DNA of 37,895 nt from Streptococcus azizii (GCF_001984715.1 NZ_MSPR01000019.1:1-37895); one strand, 5' to 3'; shown: positions 8,465 to 18,504, counted from the first letter of the stretch. Made by a program: numbers and translations. The notes: generated by a model not told the origin, from the sequence alone.

Positions 8465-9134
8465 CGACCTCCAAGAGATAGCCCACCCCTCTAACTGTTT
8501 TTATGTAGCTGCCGGCTACAGCCCCAAGTTTTTGTCGCAGGGTTCCAATATGGACATCTACAGTCCGCGTTTCTCCTAGGAAATCCTGTCCCCAGACCTT
8601 ATCCAGGAGTTCCTGTCTCGTAAACACTCGTTGAGGCGCCCGAACGAGTAATTTCAATAGTTCAAACTCTTTCAGCGTCAGCTCTAGCTTCTTCCCCTCA
8701 ACCACTACCCGGTATCTGACCAAATCTAGCTCGATTAGCCCATATTGAAACTGTTCCTTATTTTCTGTTTTTTGGGCACGACGCAGGACAGCCTTGATGC
8801 GAGAAATCATTTCCATCATGCCAAACGGCTTGACCAAGTAGTCATCCGCCCCCATATCCAGACTTTGTACCTTGTCAAATTCGGTTCCTTTGGCTGTCGC
8901 CATCATGACTGGCACGTGACGAGTCAAGGAATTCTTTTGCAATTCCTCCAAGATGGATACACCATCTTGACCAGGCATCATGACATCTAAGATAATTAAA
9001 TCTGGCAATCTCTCTTGCAACGCTTGCCAAAAACTCGTTGCTTCTGGAAAGCCTATAGCCTCAAAACCAGCGGTTTTAAGGCTATAGAGCATTAGTTCTC
9101 GAATGGCATCGTCATCTTCTACACAGTAGATCAT
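8454..9134 (-). CDS. pnpR: Phosphate-regulon response regulator (PhoB/PnpR family)
   Basis: A 226-residue OmpR/PhoB-type regulator. The receiver domain (1-115) has the acidic pocket EDDD near residue 6, phosphoacceptor Asp50 in LIILDVMMPG, and the conserved Lys in YLVKPFG. The C-terminal winged helix (about 130-222) ends with RTVDVHIGTLRQKL and the wing IKTVRGVGYLL. It lies four bases after phoU and overlaps pnpS. Its likely target is the pst promoter with direct TTTACA repeats at 13182-13198, forming an autoregulatory loop. The close WalR-like sequence would be the main confusion, but linkage to pst decides. Confidence 0.92.
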   Translation of the reverse strand: MIYCVEDDDAIRELMLYSLKTAGFEAIGFPEATSFWQALQERLPDLIILDVMMPGQDGVSILEELQKNSLTRHVPVMMATAKGTEFDKVQSLDMGADDYLVKPFGMMEMISRIKAVLRRAQKTENKEQFQYGLIELDLVRYRVVVEGKKLELTLKEFELLKLLVRAPQRVFTRQELLDKVWGQDFLGETRTVDVHIGTLRQKLGAVAGSYIKTVRGVGYLLEVGDD

Positions 9135-9138
9135 TCTT

Positions 9139-9780
9139 TCACCCTTCTAATTGACCTGTGATTGAAAACTGAACCCATTTGGCGATATTTACCGCATGGT
9201 CTCCAATCCTTTCCAAATACTTGGCAATCATCAGTAGGTCAATGGCCTGGTCTCCATTAGCAGACTCCATTCCTAAATAAGTGGCCAGTTTTTCTTTTAT
9301 TGTACCAAAATATCGGTCAACTGTATCATCTTTTGCTATGACTTCCTGTGCTAGGGCCTCACTTTCTTTCACAAAAGCGTCTAAACTGGCAACCACCATC
9401 TGACTGACCTGCTCTGCCATTTTCTTCACCAAGGGAATCTCATCTACTAAATGGATGGTATTGTGGCTAGTCAAGTCCGCTACTTCTGACGACTGGGCGC
9501 CGATTCTCTTCATATCATAGACCATTTTTAAGGCTGAAGAAATGGTCCGTAAATCGCGAGCAACGGGCTGTTGACGCAAGAGGAGCTTCAGGCAGCGCGC
9601 TTCAATATCCCGCTCCAATTCTTCCATCTGCTGGTAGGTTTGCTGGATAGCTTCCTCATCCAGACGGTCGGGACCGGCCAGACCTTCGGCAGAGCGAGAA
9701 ATAATTTCTTCACATAGGCCACCCATATACATCATATCTTTTTGTAAGGCTTCTAGCTGACTTTCAAAACGTGAACGCAT
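9139..9780 (-). CDS. phoU: Phosphate transport regulator PhoU
   Basis: PhoU is a soluble all-helical protein that connects the Pst transporter to the sensor kinase and holds phosphate uptake in check when phosphate is plentiful. The 213 residues make the two PhoU repeats, each with an E/DxxxD-type metal-binding helix: MEELERDIEARCLKLL in the first, IAKYLERIGDHAVNIA in the second. The latter is a family hallmark. Its ATG overlaps the pstB stop (TAATG), so the two are probably translationally coupled. Confidence 0.94.
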   Translation of the reverse strand: MRSRFESQLEALQKDMMYMGGLCEEIISRSAEGLAGPDRLDEEAIQQTYQQMEELERDIEARCLKLLLRQQPVARDLRTISSALKMVYDMKRIGAQSSEVADLTSHNTIHLVDEIPLVKKMAEQVSQMVVASLDAFVKESEALAQEVIAKDDTVDRYFGTIKEKLATYLGMESANGDQAIDLLMIAKYLERIGDHAVNIAKWVQFSITGQLEG

Positions 9781-10529
9781 TAACCAAACCTCCCTGTAAT
9801 GTAATCCTCTGTGCGCGAATCTTTCGGCATACTAAAGAGTTGACTGGTCTTATCATATTCAACCACTTCTCCCAATAAGAAGAAAGCTGTATGGTCTGAT
9901 ACCCGTAAGGCCTGCTGCATATTGTGGGTCACCATGATAATGGTATAATTCTTCTTTAATTCCAAAACTAACTCTTCAATTTTAGTTGTCGATATTGGAT
10001 CTAGAGCCGATGTCGGCTCATCCATCAGCAACACTTCCGGCTCAATCGCCAAAGCTCTGGCAATACAAAGGCGCTGTTGCTGCCCCCCTGATAAACCAAG
10101 CGCTGACTTGTTCAATCGATCCTTGACTTCATCCCAAATGGCCCCCTGCCTAAGGGAACGCTCCACTATTTGATCCAGTTCCAACTTTTTATGAATACCA
10201 TGTGTACGTGGTCCATAGGCTACGTTATCATAGATACTCATAGGAAAGGGATTGGGTTTTTGGAATACCATCCCTACCTTTTTTCGCAGGATGGTCGTTT
10301 TCATGCCTTGGTAAATATCTTCTTGATCCAAGAGAATCTGACCTTTTATCTGACAATTTTTTACCAAATCATTCATGCGATTCAAACTTTTTAAAAGCGT
10401 AGATTTTCCGCAACCTGAAGGACCGATAAAAGCGGTAATCTGGTTGCTCGGAATTTCTAGATTGATCTGTTTCAAAGCCTGAAAATCTCCATAGTGTAGA
10501 TTCAAATTCTGAATACTAAATTTACTCAT
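9780..10529 (-). CDS. pstB: Phosphate ABC transporter ATP-binding protein PstB
   Basis: The cytoplasmic ATPase of the high-affinity phosphate importer PstSCAB. In 249 residues it shows Walker [10 protein letters not shown] (about 36-44), Q-loop [11 protein letters not shown], signature [16 protein letters not shown], Walker [13 protein letters not shown] and the switch His in [29 protein letters not shown] is characteristic of PstB. It overlaps the pstA end by 8 bases and the phoU start by 1 base, within the operon. Confidence 0.97.
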   Translation of the reverse strand: MSKFSIQNLNLHYGDFQALKQINLEIPSNQITAFIGPSGCGKSTLLKSLNRMNDLVKNCQIKGQILLDQEDIYQGMKTTILRKKVGMVFQKPNPFPMSIYDNVAYGPRTHGIHKKLELDQIVERSLRQGAIWDEVKDRLNKSALGLSGGQQQRLCIARALAIEPEVLLMDEPTSALDPISTTKIEELVLELKKNYTIIMVTHNMQQALRVSDHTAFFLLGEVVEYDKTSQLFSMPKDSRTEDYITGRFG

Positions 10530-11373
10530 GTGTATTTCTTCCTAATTTTAATGCAATCCATTCGGATAAAAGATTCATAATAATGACGAGAAGTAAGAGG
10601 ACAACTGCTGTTGCATAGGTTTGATGGATATAAATTCCCTCTCCTGAAATCAGATACATGTGTACAGCCAAGGTCCTACCAGAAGCGGTTAGGCTAGTGG
10701 CTACTTCTGCTACAGTACCGGCTGTAAAAATGAGGGCAGCCGACTCTCCAATCACCCGTCCCAAGGCAAGGACAACCCCTGAAAAAATCCCTGGCAAGGC
10801 TGAAGGGAGCACCACTCGAAAAATTGTCCGTAGCTTTCCTGCTCCAAGGGCAAAACTTCCCGCACGATACCCATCTTCAACAGATAGGAGCGCCTCTTCT
10901 GTCGTCCGCATGATTAAGGGCAATATCATGATGCTTAGCGTAGTCGCTCCTGCCATCATGGACAGTCCCATGTGAAGGAATTTCACAAAGAAGAGGGCGC
11001 CAAATAGGCCGTAAACGATGGAAGGAATACCAGACAGGGTTTCGGTTGCTAGACGCACAACGGTCACTAAAAAATTATCTGTATTGGCATATTCCGTCAA
11101 ATAAATAGAGGCACCTATACCAATCGGCAGGGCAATGACCAAGGATAGGACTGCCATCAAAATAGTATTCAATAAGGCAGGTAGCATGGAAACATTAGTA
11201 GTAGAATAGGTCCATGAAAACAAGTCCAGATTGAGATGAGGCAAGCCCTTAAACAATATGTAGATAACAATGAAACTGGTGGCTAGTCCAGCCAAACCTG
11301 CTGATAGATATACCAGCCATCTTAACGTGAGGGACAGGTGATCCTGACTAGATTCTTTTTTTAAAAATGACAC
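10522..11373 (-). CDS. pstA: Phosphate ABC transporter permease PstA
   Basis: A 283-residue inner-membrane permease with about six transmembrane helices and the binding-protein-dependent transport domain. The EAA-type loop that contacts PstB is visible as [41 protein letters not shown] is shared by PstA and PstC. It starts five bases after the pstC stop and overlaps pstB by eight bases. It forms the translocation channel with PstC. Confidence 0.95.
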   Translation of the reverse strand: MSFLKKESSQDHLSLTLRWLVYLSAGLAGLATSFIVIYILFKGLPHLNLDLFSWTYSTTNVSMLPALLNTILMAVLSLVIALPIGIGASIYLTEYANTDNFLVTVVRLATETLSGIPSIVYGLFGALFFVKFLHMGLSMMAGATTLSIMILPLIMRTTEEALLSVEDGYRAGSFALGAGKLRTIFRVVLPSALPGIFSGVVLALGRVIGESAALIFTAGTVAEVATSLTASGRTLAVHMYLISGEGIYIHQTYATAVVLLLLVIIMNLLSEWIALKLGRNTHE

Positions 11374-11378
11374 GACGG

Positions 11379-12224
11379 CTACTCCTTTTTATACATCATG
11401 TAGAAGGTCGTATTGATAATCAATATGAAGATAAAGAGAATAACTGCTGTTCCTATAAGAGCCTCACGGTGTAAATCGGTCGAATACCCCATCTCCATTA
11501 CAATATTCGTCGTAAGAGTTCGGACTCCAGAGGTCAGCGAAGCAGGTATCAAAGCCTGATTACCGGCTACCATGATGACAGCCATCGTCTCTCCCATCGC
11601 TCTTCCTAAGCCTAAAATAACACTCGCTAAAATCCCACGCCTTGCTGCCGGCAAAACAACAAAGAAAATGCTGCGTTCATGTGAAGCTCCTAAGGCCAGA
11701 CCCCCTTGATAATAGGATTCTGGAACCGCTCGTAAGGCCGCCTCTGATACGCTAATAATCGTAGGTAGAATCATGATGCCAAGTAAGATAGAAGCTGTCA
11801 ATACTCCCATTCCATGACCACCGATATACTGTCGTACAAAGGGGACAAGGACCACTAGACCGAAGAAACCATACACAACGGAAGGAATTCCTGCCATGAG
11901 GCTCACTGCCTTTTTAAAGAAAGGATACCAAGTTTCCTTGCAAAAAAATGCCAAGTATAGGGAGGTTAAGATACCAACAGGAACACCGATGAGCAAGGCT
12001 CCAAAGGTCACATAGACAGAGCCAATAATCATGGGTAAAATCCCGAATATATGATTTGAAGGTCTCCATTCCATACCTAGAAGAAAGTTTCCCCAACCAA
12101 TTTCTTGAATGGCTGGCACTCCTGCTGAAAAGAGAAAAATACAAATGAAAATAACGGATAAAACGGAGAGGCAGGCAGTCATTAAAAAGACTGCTTGCAT
12201 TCCGGTTTCTCTGAATTGACGCAT
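11379..12224 (-). CDS. pstC: Phosphate ABC transporter permease PstC
   Basis: Channel partner of PstA, 281 residues from the chosen start MRQFRETGMQ. The frame is open back to 12302, but the ATG at 12224 has the strong ribosome site AAGGGGAG five bases upstream and begins ten bases after the pstS stop. The longer version would overlap pstS by 68 bases. The helices include GIPSVVYGFFGLVVLVP, and the EAA-like loop reads YYQGGLALGASHERSIFFVVLP. Confidence 0.94.
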   Translation of the reverse strand: MRQFRETGMQAVFLMTACLSVLSVIFICIFLFSAGVPAIQEIGWGNFLLGMEWRPSNHIFGILPMIIGSVYVTFGALLIGVPVGILTSLYLAFFCKETWYPFFKKAVSLMAGIPSVVYGFFGLVVLVPFVRQYIGGHGMGVLTASILLGIMILPTIISVSEAALRAVPESYYQGGLALGASHERSIFFVVLPAARRGILASVILGLGRAMGETMAVIMVAGNQALIPASLTSGVRTLTTNIVMEMGYSTDLHREALIGTAVILFIFILIINTTFYMMYKKE

Positions 12225-12234
12225 GAAACTCCCC

Positions 12235-13110
12235 TTAGTTTGAAATATAGGCTGACCATTGACCCTCTTTACCAGTATAAATATCCTGCACATCTTGAAC
12301 ACTTAGTCCAGAGACTGGATTATCCTTATGGACGATTAGGGCAATCCCATCCATTGCAATAGCTGTTGCCGATACGCCTTTAGCTGTTTCAGAATCTTTC
12401 AGCTCACGTGAAGCCATCCCGATGTCCGCACTTCCTTCAATAGCACTCGTTATTCCTGTGGAAGAGTCACTTTGTTGAATTTCTACTGTCACTCCAGCAT
12501 TTGCTGTTTGGTAGGCTTCTTTTAACTTCTCCATCACAGGGTTAACAGAGCTAGATCCAGCAACCACTACCTTTCCAGAACTAGCAGCTGACTGATAAGA
12601 CTTGCTTGTCTCTACAGAAACATAACCTGTCTTTTCAACAACTTCTTGCCCCTCTTTGCTGAGGATAAATGCTATAAAATCTTTTGCAGCTTCGCTGATG
12701 GATTCTTTTGTCACAATATTGAAAGGACGTGCAATTTTATATTGTCCTGAGACAATGGTTTCTCTGCTTGGTGCTACACCATCAATTTCTAGTGTCTTAT
12801 TCGTGCCATCCAATGCTCCTAGCGAAGCATAACCTATCGCACTACTATCACCAGCAACTGTAGTCAACATGACTGCAGTTGAGTTGGTTACAATCGCCTG
12901 CGAGGTTGTGTTGTCTTTTTTATTACCTTGTGCATCCTTGGTTTCGATACCAAATAGCTCGATAAATGCTCCACGCGTCCCCGATCCTTCTTCGCGAGAC
13001 ACAACAGTGATAGGCTGGTCAGCTACATTCGTATTTTTCTGACCACAGGCCGCTAAAAAGCCTAGACAAGCAAAACTGACGACTGCAATTTTTGTAAAAC
13101 GATTTGACAT
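12235..13110 (-). CDS. pstS: Phosphate-binding lipoprotein PstS, circularly permuted
   Basis: The extracellular phosphate receptor of the Pst importer, 291 residues. The signal peptide ends in a lipobox (FLAAC, Cys22), so the protein should be lipid-anchored. Phosphate-contact motifs appear in an unusual order. The part SREEGSGTRGAF and VGYASL-like GYASLGAL, normally in the second half of PstS, comes first; VVVAGSSSVNPV and QQSDSSTGITSAIEG, normally N-terminal, come after about residue 170. Pneumococcal PstS has the same order from memory. The ribosome site AAGGAG is 12 bases from the ATG, longer than ideal. It is the first gene of the seven-gene operon, below a Pho-box-like promoter. Confidence 0.95.
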   Translation of the reverse strand: MSNRFTKIAVVSFACLGFLAACGQKNTNVADQPITVVSREEGSGTRGAFIELFGIETKDAQGNKKDNTTSQAIVTNSTAVMLTTVAGDSSAIGYASLGALDGTNKTLEIDGVAPSRETIVSGQYKIARPFNIVTKESISEAAKDFIAFILSKEGQEVVEKTGYVSVETSKSYQSAASSGKVVVAGSSSVNPVMEKLKEAYQTANAGVTVEIQQSDSSTGITSAIEGSADIGMASRELKDSETAKGVSATAIAMDGIALIVHKDNPVSGLSVQDVQDIYTGKEGQWSAYISN

Positions 13111-13181
13111 AGTGATGATTAACTCCTTAATATTGATACCTCTATCTTACAGGTTGAGTATCAAATCTTTTTACTATTTTT

Positions 13182-13198
13182 TGTAAAGTTTTTGTAAA
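13182..13198 (-). promoter_or_regulatory. Pho-box-like direct repeats upstream of pstS
   Basis: Two TTTACA hexamers on the minus strand (13198-13193 and 13187-13182) are spaced by 11 bases, one helical turn. This matches direct-repeat sites of PhoP/PhoB-type regulators. A plausible -10 (GATACT) follows about 19 bases downstream, with no separate -35, as expected for an activator-dependent promoter. PnpR is the likely binder (inference). Confidence 0.6.
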
Positions 13199-13230
13199 AT
13201 CACCCCTATATCCATCTTTTAGTCTGCTTT

Positions 13231-13640
13231 ATACTCAATAAAAAAAGATACAAAGCCCGTGAAAAACTCAAAGCGAAAATAGGATTGAAACAGTTCGGGG
13301 AACTGTTTCAACGGTCACCTAGAAACAAAAAAGGTGACCACAGAAGCCTGAGCTAGGAAATAGGAAATTTGACAAAGAAACGTTTGAATACCTAATTAGC
13401 CTCGCTCTTCCATTTTTAGGCTCGGGTAGCAATAGTCACTTCCTTGACTTTTTTCTAACATTTTTAGTCCGAACTCAATTCCACAAGATACAACGGGCGT
13501 GTAAAATTCAAAGTCTATCCATAGAATATCCGTAAGTGGACATTGTTCACAACGGCTACAGCAAAATAGGAAATTTGACGAGCAAAAACCCCAGTGGAGG
13601 TTTTCAGCTTATCTCCTAAGGGTATAAACTTTCTTCACAC
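13231..13640. repeat. Composite intergenic repeat region between pstS and potD
   Basis: The region starts with the RUP-like terminus ATACTCAATAAAAA at 13231. It has a paired-hairpin module at 13287-13339 (CAGTTC/GAACTG, then GGTCACC/GGTGACC). Two diverged copies of a sequence around TACAAMGSSCGTG (13250 and 13490 areas) are followed by CTCAAAG or TTCAAAG. An inverted CTCCACTGGAG module lies near 13600. No gene was found in the 570-base gap 13111-13680. The final part before potD (13625-13680) may form a potD terminator: AGAAAAGACACATGG pairs with the complementary CCATGTGT upstream. Confidence 0.5.
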
Positions 13641-13680
13641 AAAAACACATGGAAAATCTAATCTTCCATGTGTCTTTTCT

Positions 13681-14751
13681 TTATTTACGATACATTTTAA
13701 ATTGTAGATAGAGATCATTATAGTCCCCTAGGAGTTTGCGTCCGAGATTATCGTAGACTTCTAGGTTTTTCAAGGTTTCTTCCGAGGGATAGAAGGCCTC
13801 GTTATTTTTTACCTCGTCTGGTAGCATTTCCTTGGCCTTAGTATTTGGTGTAGCATAACCGATATACAAGGCATTCTGATAGGCATTTTCTGGCCGTAAC
13901 ATAAAGTTGATAAAGGCATAGGCACCATCGATGTTTTTGGCGGTCTTTGGAATGACCATATTATCAAACCAAAGATTCGATCCCTTAGAGGGTACCACGT
14001 AGCGCAACTGCTCATTACCATCCAGCATTTCACTGGCTTCACCCGAAAAGCTAATCGCGATGGCAGCTGCATCTTGGATCATGTAGCCTTTGATTTCATC
14101 AGAGACAATCGCCTTGATGTTGGGAGTTAGTTGATAGAGGTAATTGGCAGCTTCTTCTAGCTCCGCTTTGTTGCGAGAATTTAGGCTGTAACCTAGAGTC
14201 TGAAGCCCAATTCCCATTCCCTCACGGGCACCGTCCACTAGCATGATATTATCACGGTACTCTTCTGACCACAAGTCCTTCCATTCGCGCGGAGGATGTT
14301 TCACCATACTCTCATTGTAGACAATTCCTAGAGTTCCCCAAAAATAAGGAATTGAATAATCGTTATTGACATCAAAACTCAGACCAAGAAACTTGGAGTC
14401 GATATTGTCAAGACCCTTGATTTTTTTCTTATCTAGTTTAACAAGAAGATCCTCAGCCATCATCTTGGAAATCATGTACTCAGACGGAATGGCTAAATCA
14501 TAGGTCGTTCCCCCTTGCTGAATCTTGGTATACATAGCTTCATTAGAGTCAAAGGTCTGGTAATCAACCTTAATGCCTGTTTCTTCTGTAAATTTATTCA
14601 GGAGTTCTGGATCGATATAGTCTCCCCAATTATAGATGACTAATTTCTCCTTTGTTCCTTCCTTGGACTGACCTTCCAGCTGGTGACTGATTCCAAAGAG
14701 GAACAAGATAATCACGATAATTCCGACTAAAAAGGAATATAGACGCTTCAT
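13681..14751 (-). CDS. potD: Spermidine/putrescine-binding protein PotD
   Basis: Substrate-binding component of the polyamine ABC importer PotABCD. The 356 residues begin with a hydrophobic anchor (about 5-21) and then LVIYNWGDYIDPELL, the classic PotD opening. TFDSNEAMYTKIQQG, PSEYMISKM, IPYFWGTLGIVYN and NLWFDNMVIPKTA are family hallmarks that line the polyamine site. There is no lipobox cysteine at the end of the signal region, so it is probably held by its uncleaved helix or released, as seems true of pneumococcal PotD. The start overlaps the potC stop as ATGA. It is the last gene of murB-potABCD. Confidence 0.96.
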   Translation of the reverse strand: MKRLYSFLVGIIVIILFLFGISHQLEGQSKEGTKEKLVIYNWGDYIDPELLNKFTEETGIKVDYQTFDSNEAMYTKIQQGGTTYDLAIPSEYMISKMMAEDLLVKLDKKKIKGLDNIDSKFLGLSFDVNNDYSIPYFWGTLGIVYNESMVKHPPREWKDLWSEEYRDNIMLVDGAREGMGIGLQTLGYSLNSRNKAELEEAANYLYQLTPNIKAIVSDEIKGYMIQDAAAIAISFSGEASEMLDGNEQLRYVVPSKGSNLWFDNMVIPKTAKNIDGAYAFINFMLRPENAYQNALYIGYATPNTKAKEMLPDEVKNNEAFYPSEETLKNLEVYDNLGRKLLGDYNDLYLQFKMYRK

Positions 14752-15521
14752 TCATTGACCTCCTTTTCACGAGAGATGAAATAATAGCCCACGACCAATA
14801 AAATACTAAAGAGAAAAACAAGGGTGGACAGAGCATTGATTTCAAGCGAGATTCCCTGACGGGCGCGTGAATAAATCTCAACAGAAAGGTTGGAATAGCC
14901 ATTTCCTGTGACGAAAAAGGTGACCGCAAAATCATCCAAAGAGTAGGTAAAGGCCATAAAATAACCCGCAATAATGGCTGGTGTCAGGTAAGGGAGCATG
15001 ATTTCCTTGAGCATCTGAAACTGACTAGCCCCTAAGTCATAGGCTGCTAGCACCATATCTGCATTCATTTCCTTGAGACGTGGCAAGACCATCAAGACCA
15101 CAATCGGGATAGAAAAGGCTACATGGCTCAGAAGGACGGAGACAAAGCCAAGCTGGAAGCCAATCACAGTAAAGAGGATCAAAAAGCTCGCCCCAATCAT
15201 GACGTCTGGTGCCACCATGAGAATGTTGTTGATGGACAGCAAGATATTTTGCCATTTCTGCCTGCTTTGGTAGATGTAAATAGCACCGAAGGTTCCGATA
15301 ATCGTTGCAAGTAGGGAGCTGAGGAAGGCCAAGAGGAAGGTCTGCGCTAAAATCAGCATCAGGCGGCTATCCGCTAGCATGGAGGCAAAATACTCCATGG
15401 TAAAACCTGTAAACCGATTCATATCTCCCCCCTCATTAAAGGCATAGGCAATCAGGTAAAAGATGGGGAGATAAAGGACAAGGAAGGTGATGATCAAATA
15501 AACTTTGCCGATTTTTTTCAT
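14748..15521 (-). CDS. potC: Spermidine/putrescine ABC transporter permease PotC
   Basis: One of the two channel subunits, 257 residues from [13 protein letters not shown]. The frame is open to 15548, but the ATG at 15521 overlaps the potB stop as ATGA and has a GAGGAAG site, which fits the coupling seen elsewhere in this operon. About six membrane helices are present. The loop that contacts PotA reads MVLAAYDLGASQFQMLKEIMLP. SLDDFAVTFFVTG is characteristic of PotC. Confidence 0.95.
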   Translation of the reverse strand: MKKIGKVYLIITFLVLYLPIFYLIAYAFNEGGDMNRFTGFTMEYFASMLADSRLMLILAQTFLLAFLSSLLATIIGTFGAIYIYQSRQKWQNILLSINNILMVAPDVMIGASFLILFTVIGFQLGFVSVLLSHVAFSIPIVVLMVLPRLKEMNADMVLAAYDLGASQFQMLKEIMLPYLTPAIIAGYFMAFTYSLDDFAVTFFVTGNGYSNLSVEIYSRARQGISLEINALSTLVFLFSILLVVGYYFISREKEVNE

Positions 15522-16321
15522 ACTTTCTTCCTCTCTTTCGTCAGCCACATGGTTAACAGCATGGCCAGAATCAAGACCACCCCGATAGTGGACCCCATTC
15601 CCCAGTTTTGCGTGGTGAGGAAGTGTTGTTCAATAGCCGTACCAAGCGTAATTACTCGATTGCCACCGATGAGACGGGTCAACATGAAGAGACTCAAACT
15701 TGGAATAAAGACAGCCTGTACCCCACTTCTCACCCCATTCATAGAGAGAGGAAAAATCACTTTGGTAAAGGTTTGCCAAGAATTCGCTCCCAAGTCGCGA
15801 CTAGCATGAATAAGATGGGGATCCAAATCATCCAAGGCATTAAAAATCGGCAACATCATAAAAGGAATTTCAATGTAGCTAGCAACTGTGATAAATGAAA
15901 AATCAGTAAAGAGAATCTGCTGGCTCCCCAAACCTAAAAAATTCAAAAATTGATTGATAGACCCGTGCTGACCAAAAATTCCGATAAAGGCGTAGGCCTT
16001 TAGAAGCAAATTGACCCAGGTTGGTAAAATAATCAGCATTAACCAGAGCTGTTTGTGTTTTAACTGTGTCAGAAAAAAGGCAGTCGGATAACTAATCAGT
16101 AAGGTCACTAGGGTAATAATCCCTGCGTAAAGAATAGAGTTCATACTCATCTTCAAGTAGGTCATATTAGGGGAGTTAAAATACGTTTGGTAATTTGAAA
16201 AGGTGAAATTTCCATCAATATCAAAAAAAGATTTGTAAACAATCATTGCAACAGGTGCTAGGACAAAGAGGAAAATCCAGAAAACATACGGGAGGACAAA
16301 TAATTTAGAGGTTTTCTTCAT
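15518..16321 (-). CDS. potB: Spermidine/putrescine ABC transporter permease PotB
   Basis: Second channel subunit, 267 residues from [15 protein letters not shown]. This ATG at 16321 has a perfect GGAGG six bases upstream and overlaps the end of potA by 17 bases. A start five codons earlier is possible but has no site. The EAA loop is [22 protein letters not shown]. The [20 protein letters not shown] segment is also family-like. It should pair with PotC. Confidence 0.95.
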   Translation of the reverse strand: MKKTSKLFVLPYVFWIFLFVLAPVAMIVYKSFFDIDGNFTFSNYQTYFNSPNMTYLKMSMNSILYAGIITLVTLLISYPTAFFLTQLKHKQLWLMLIILPTWVNLLLKAYAFIGIFGQHGSINQFLNFLGLGSQQILFTDFSFITVASYIEIPFMMLPIFNALDDLDPHLIHASRDLGANSWQTFTKVIFPLSMNGVRSGVQAVFIPSLSLFMLTRLIGGNRVITLGTAIEQHFLTTQNWGMGSTIGVVLILAMLLTMWLTKERKKV

Positions 16322-17459
16322 TTCGTTCCTCCTCAATCGCGTTGATCAACCCATCTTCCACTTCTTCCATCTCCACGTATTCTTCGATACGCGCATCAAA
16401 TTCTTCTTCTGTTTCATTGAGACGCATGATGTGAATATCTTCGGGCTCAAAGTCTAGTCCAATCACCTCTCCCTCAATAGCCTTACGGGTTGAGTGAATC
16501 ATCCACTCGTTGCCTAAGCCATCGTAAGCGATAATTTCATAGTGAACACCTCTGAAGAGTTGAGTATCAACCTTTACCTTCAATTTACCCTCTTCTGGCA
16601 AGGTGATCTGTAGATCTTCCGGGCGAATCACCACCTGAACAGGCTCATTGGGCTTCATCCCTCCATCGACCGCCTCAAAGCGCTTACCATTAAATTCGAC
16701 CAGGTAGTCTTCAATCATTCGACCAGCAATGATATTGGATTCTCCAATAAAGGTAGCAACGAAATGGTTAATCGGCTCATCATAAATATCCACCGGCGTT
16801 CCTGATTGGACAATCTCTCCATCGTTCATAACAAAAATCCAGTCGCTCATCGCAAGCGCCTCTTCTTGGTCATGGGTAACAAAGACGAAGGTGATGCCTA
16901 AGCGCTGTTGCAGTTCTCGCAATTCGTACTGCATGTCCGTTCGTAGTTTCAAGTCGAGAGCTGACAGGGGTTCATCGAGTAAGACGACTCGTGGCTCGTT
17001 GATAATTGCGCGTGCAATCGCTACACGTTGGCGCTGTCCACCTGATAGTTTTTGAATAGCCCGCTTTTCATAATCTGCTAAACGAACCATTTTCAACACC
17101 TCTGTGACACGTTGCTCGATTTCTTCTTTGGGGATTTTTCGTAATTTAAGAGGAAAGGCTACGTTTTCAAATACAGTCATGTGCGGGAAAAGCGCATAGG
17201 ACTGAAAGACCGTGTGGACATCACGCTTATTGGTCGGCACATCATTGATTCGCTCACCGTCCAGATAAATATCCCCCGAGGTAGCCTCTAATAAGCCTGC
17301 AATGATATTTAAAATAGTTGATTTTCCTGATCCAGAAGCACCTAAAAGGGTATAGAATTTCCCTTCTTCTAGCTCAAAGTTAATATCCTTTAAGACGACC
17401 GTCCCACTATCTTCAAACACCTTTGAAACGTTCTTAAATTCGATAATTGGTTTCTTCAA
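16305..17459 (-). CDS. potA: Spermidine/putrescine ABC transporter ATPase PotA, TTG start
   Basis: The ATPase of the polyamine importer, 384 residues. Walker [10 protein letters not shown] (about 40-48), Q-loop [11 protein letters not shown], signature [15 protein letters not shown], Walker [13 protein letters not shown] and switch [10 protein letters not shown] are intact. A C-terminal TOBE-type domain ([11 protein letters not shown]) and an acidic tail follow. The family N-terminus [15 protein letters not shown] is encoded from TTG at 17459, and a TGA lies two codons upstream, so no ATG start is available. The AAGGA site is about 11 bases away. A ten-codon ATG frame overlaps this start. murB is immediately upstream on the same strand. 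Confidence 0.95.
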   Translation of the reverse strand: MKKPIIEFKNVSKVFEDSGTVVLKDINFELEEGKFYTLLGASGSGKSTILNIIAGLLEATSGDIYLDGERINDVPTNKRDVHTVFQSYALFPHMTVFENVAFPLKLRKIPKEEIEQRVTEVLKMVRLADYEKRAIQKLSGGQRQRVAIARAIINEPRVVLLDEPLSALDLKLRTDMQYELRELQQRLGITFVFVTHDQEEALAMSDWIFVMNDGEIVQSGTPVDIYDEPINHFVATFIGESNIIAGRMIEDYLVEFNGKRFEAVDGGMKPNEPVQVVIRPEDLQITLPEEGKLKVKVDTQLFRGVHYEIIAYDGLGNEWMIHSTRKAIEGEVIGLDFEPEDIHIMRLNETEEEFDARIEEYVEMEEVEDGLINAIEEERNEENL

Positions 17460-17601
17460 TTCTCATAAATTCCTTCTTCATATGGATTACAGATTAAAGG
17501 CTCTGTTAGGCCTGTTCTGACTCTAAGGTAGGATCACTACCCTCTATACTACCGGCTACGATAGGCTTCACCTCCCTTACTGTACCATATGATTTCTTTT
17601 T

Positions 17602-18504
17602 TTATTCCAAGGAATCTCCTAAAATCCGAACCTCACGCTCCAAGGTAACTCCTGAATGTTTTTCAACCGCCTCAATCACATAAGCTACTAAATCTTCGTA
17701 ATCTTGTGCTGTCCCATCTGCAACATTCACCATGAAGCCTGCATGTTTTTCGGACACCTCAACCCCTCCGATTCGATGTCCCTTCAAACCTGCTTCCATA
17801 ATTAGTTGACCTGCAAAATGACCTAGGGGGCGTTTGAAAACTGAACCACACGAAGGGTATTCCAGGGGTTGCTTCAATTCACGCAGATGGGTTAAGCGTT
17901 CCATTTCTTGCTTAATGGCTACGTAATTTCCTGGTTTTAAGGCAAATTTAGCGGACAGAACAATCGCTCCATTTTCCTGTAAAATAGACGAACGATAGCC
18001 AAAAGTCAATTCCCTAGCATCCAAGGTTTCGACATAGCCTTTTGGCGTCAAAATCTGTGCGGAGACCAAAATATGGGAAATCTCGCCGCCATAGGCACCG
18101 GCATTCATAAAGACAGCTCCGCCGATACTGCCAGGAATACCACAGGCGAACTCAAACCCTGCTAGGGAGTGATGGGCAGCAACCTGGGTCGTCTGAATAA
18201 GATTAGCACCAGCTTCTGCCTCAATGGTATAACCCGATACGGTAATACTGTTGAGCTTATCCATCCGAATGACAAACCCACGAATGCCACCATCACGAAC
18301 GATAATGTTGCTAGAATTACCTAGTACAATCCACGGAATCTGCTCTTGGTTGGCAAACTCTACAATCCGCACCAACTCATAACGATTGCGGGGAAAAGCT
18401 AAATAGTCAATTCTCCCCCCAACCTTCGTATACGTGTAGTCCTTCAAAGGCTCATCGAAGCGAATATCGATTTCTGTTAACGTTTGTTTAATTTTCTCTC
18501 TCAT
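17602..18504 (-). CDS. murB: UDP-N-acetylenolpyruvoylglucosamine reductase MurB
   Basis: MurB is a cytoplasmic FAD enzyme that reduces UDP-GlcNAc-enolpyruvate with NADPH to UDP-N-acetylmuramate, the second committed step of peptidoglycan synthesis. The 300 residues contain the FAD-binding stretches [14 protein letters not shown] and [31 protein letters not shown] carries the proton-donor Ser, and LEREVRILG carries the C-terminal Glu. This is the shorter type II form. The ATG at 18504 has a GAGAAG site; a TTG five codons upstream is less likely. murB leads into potABCD, as in other streptococci, with no terminator seen between them. Confidence 0.95.
   Translation of the reverse strand: MREKIKQTLTEIDIRFDEPLKDYTYTKVGGRIDYLAFPRNRYELVRIVEFANQEQIPWIVLGNSSNIIVRDGGIRGFVIRMDKLNSITVSGYTIEAEAGANLIQTTQVAAHHSLAGFEFACGIPGSIGGAVFMNAGAYGGEISHILVSAQILTPKGYVETLDARELTFGYRSSILQENGAIVLSAKFALKPGNYVAIKQEMERLTHLRELKQPLEYPSCGSVFKRPLGHFAGQLIMEAGLKGHRIGGVEVSEKHAGFMVNVADGTAQDYEDLVAYVIEAVEKHSGVTLEREVRILGDSLE

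Noticed and set aside
14630..14971. 113-codon minus-strand frame over the potC/potD junction
   Set aside because: It is out of frame with two strongly conserved genes and has no ribosome site or family resemblance.
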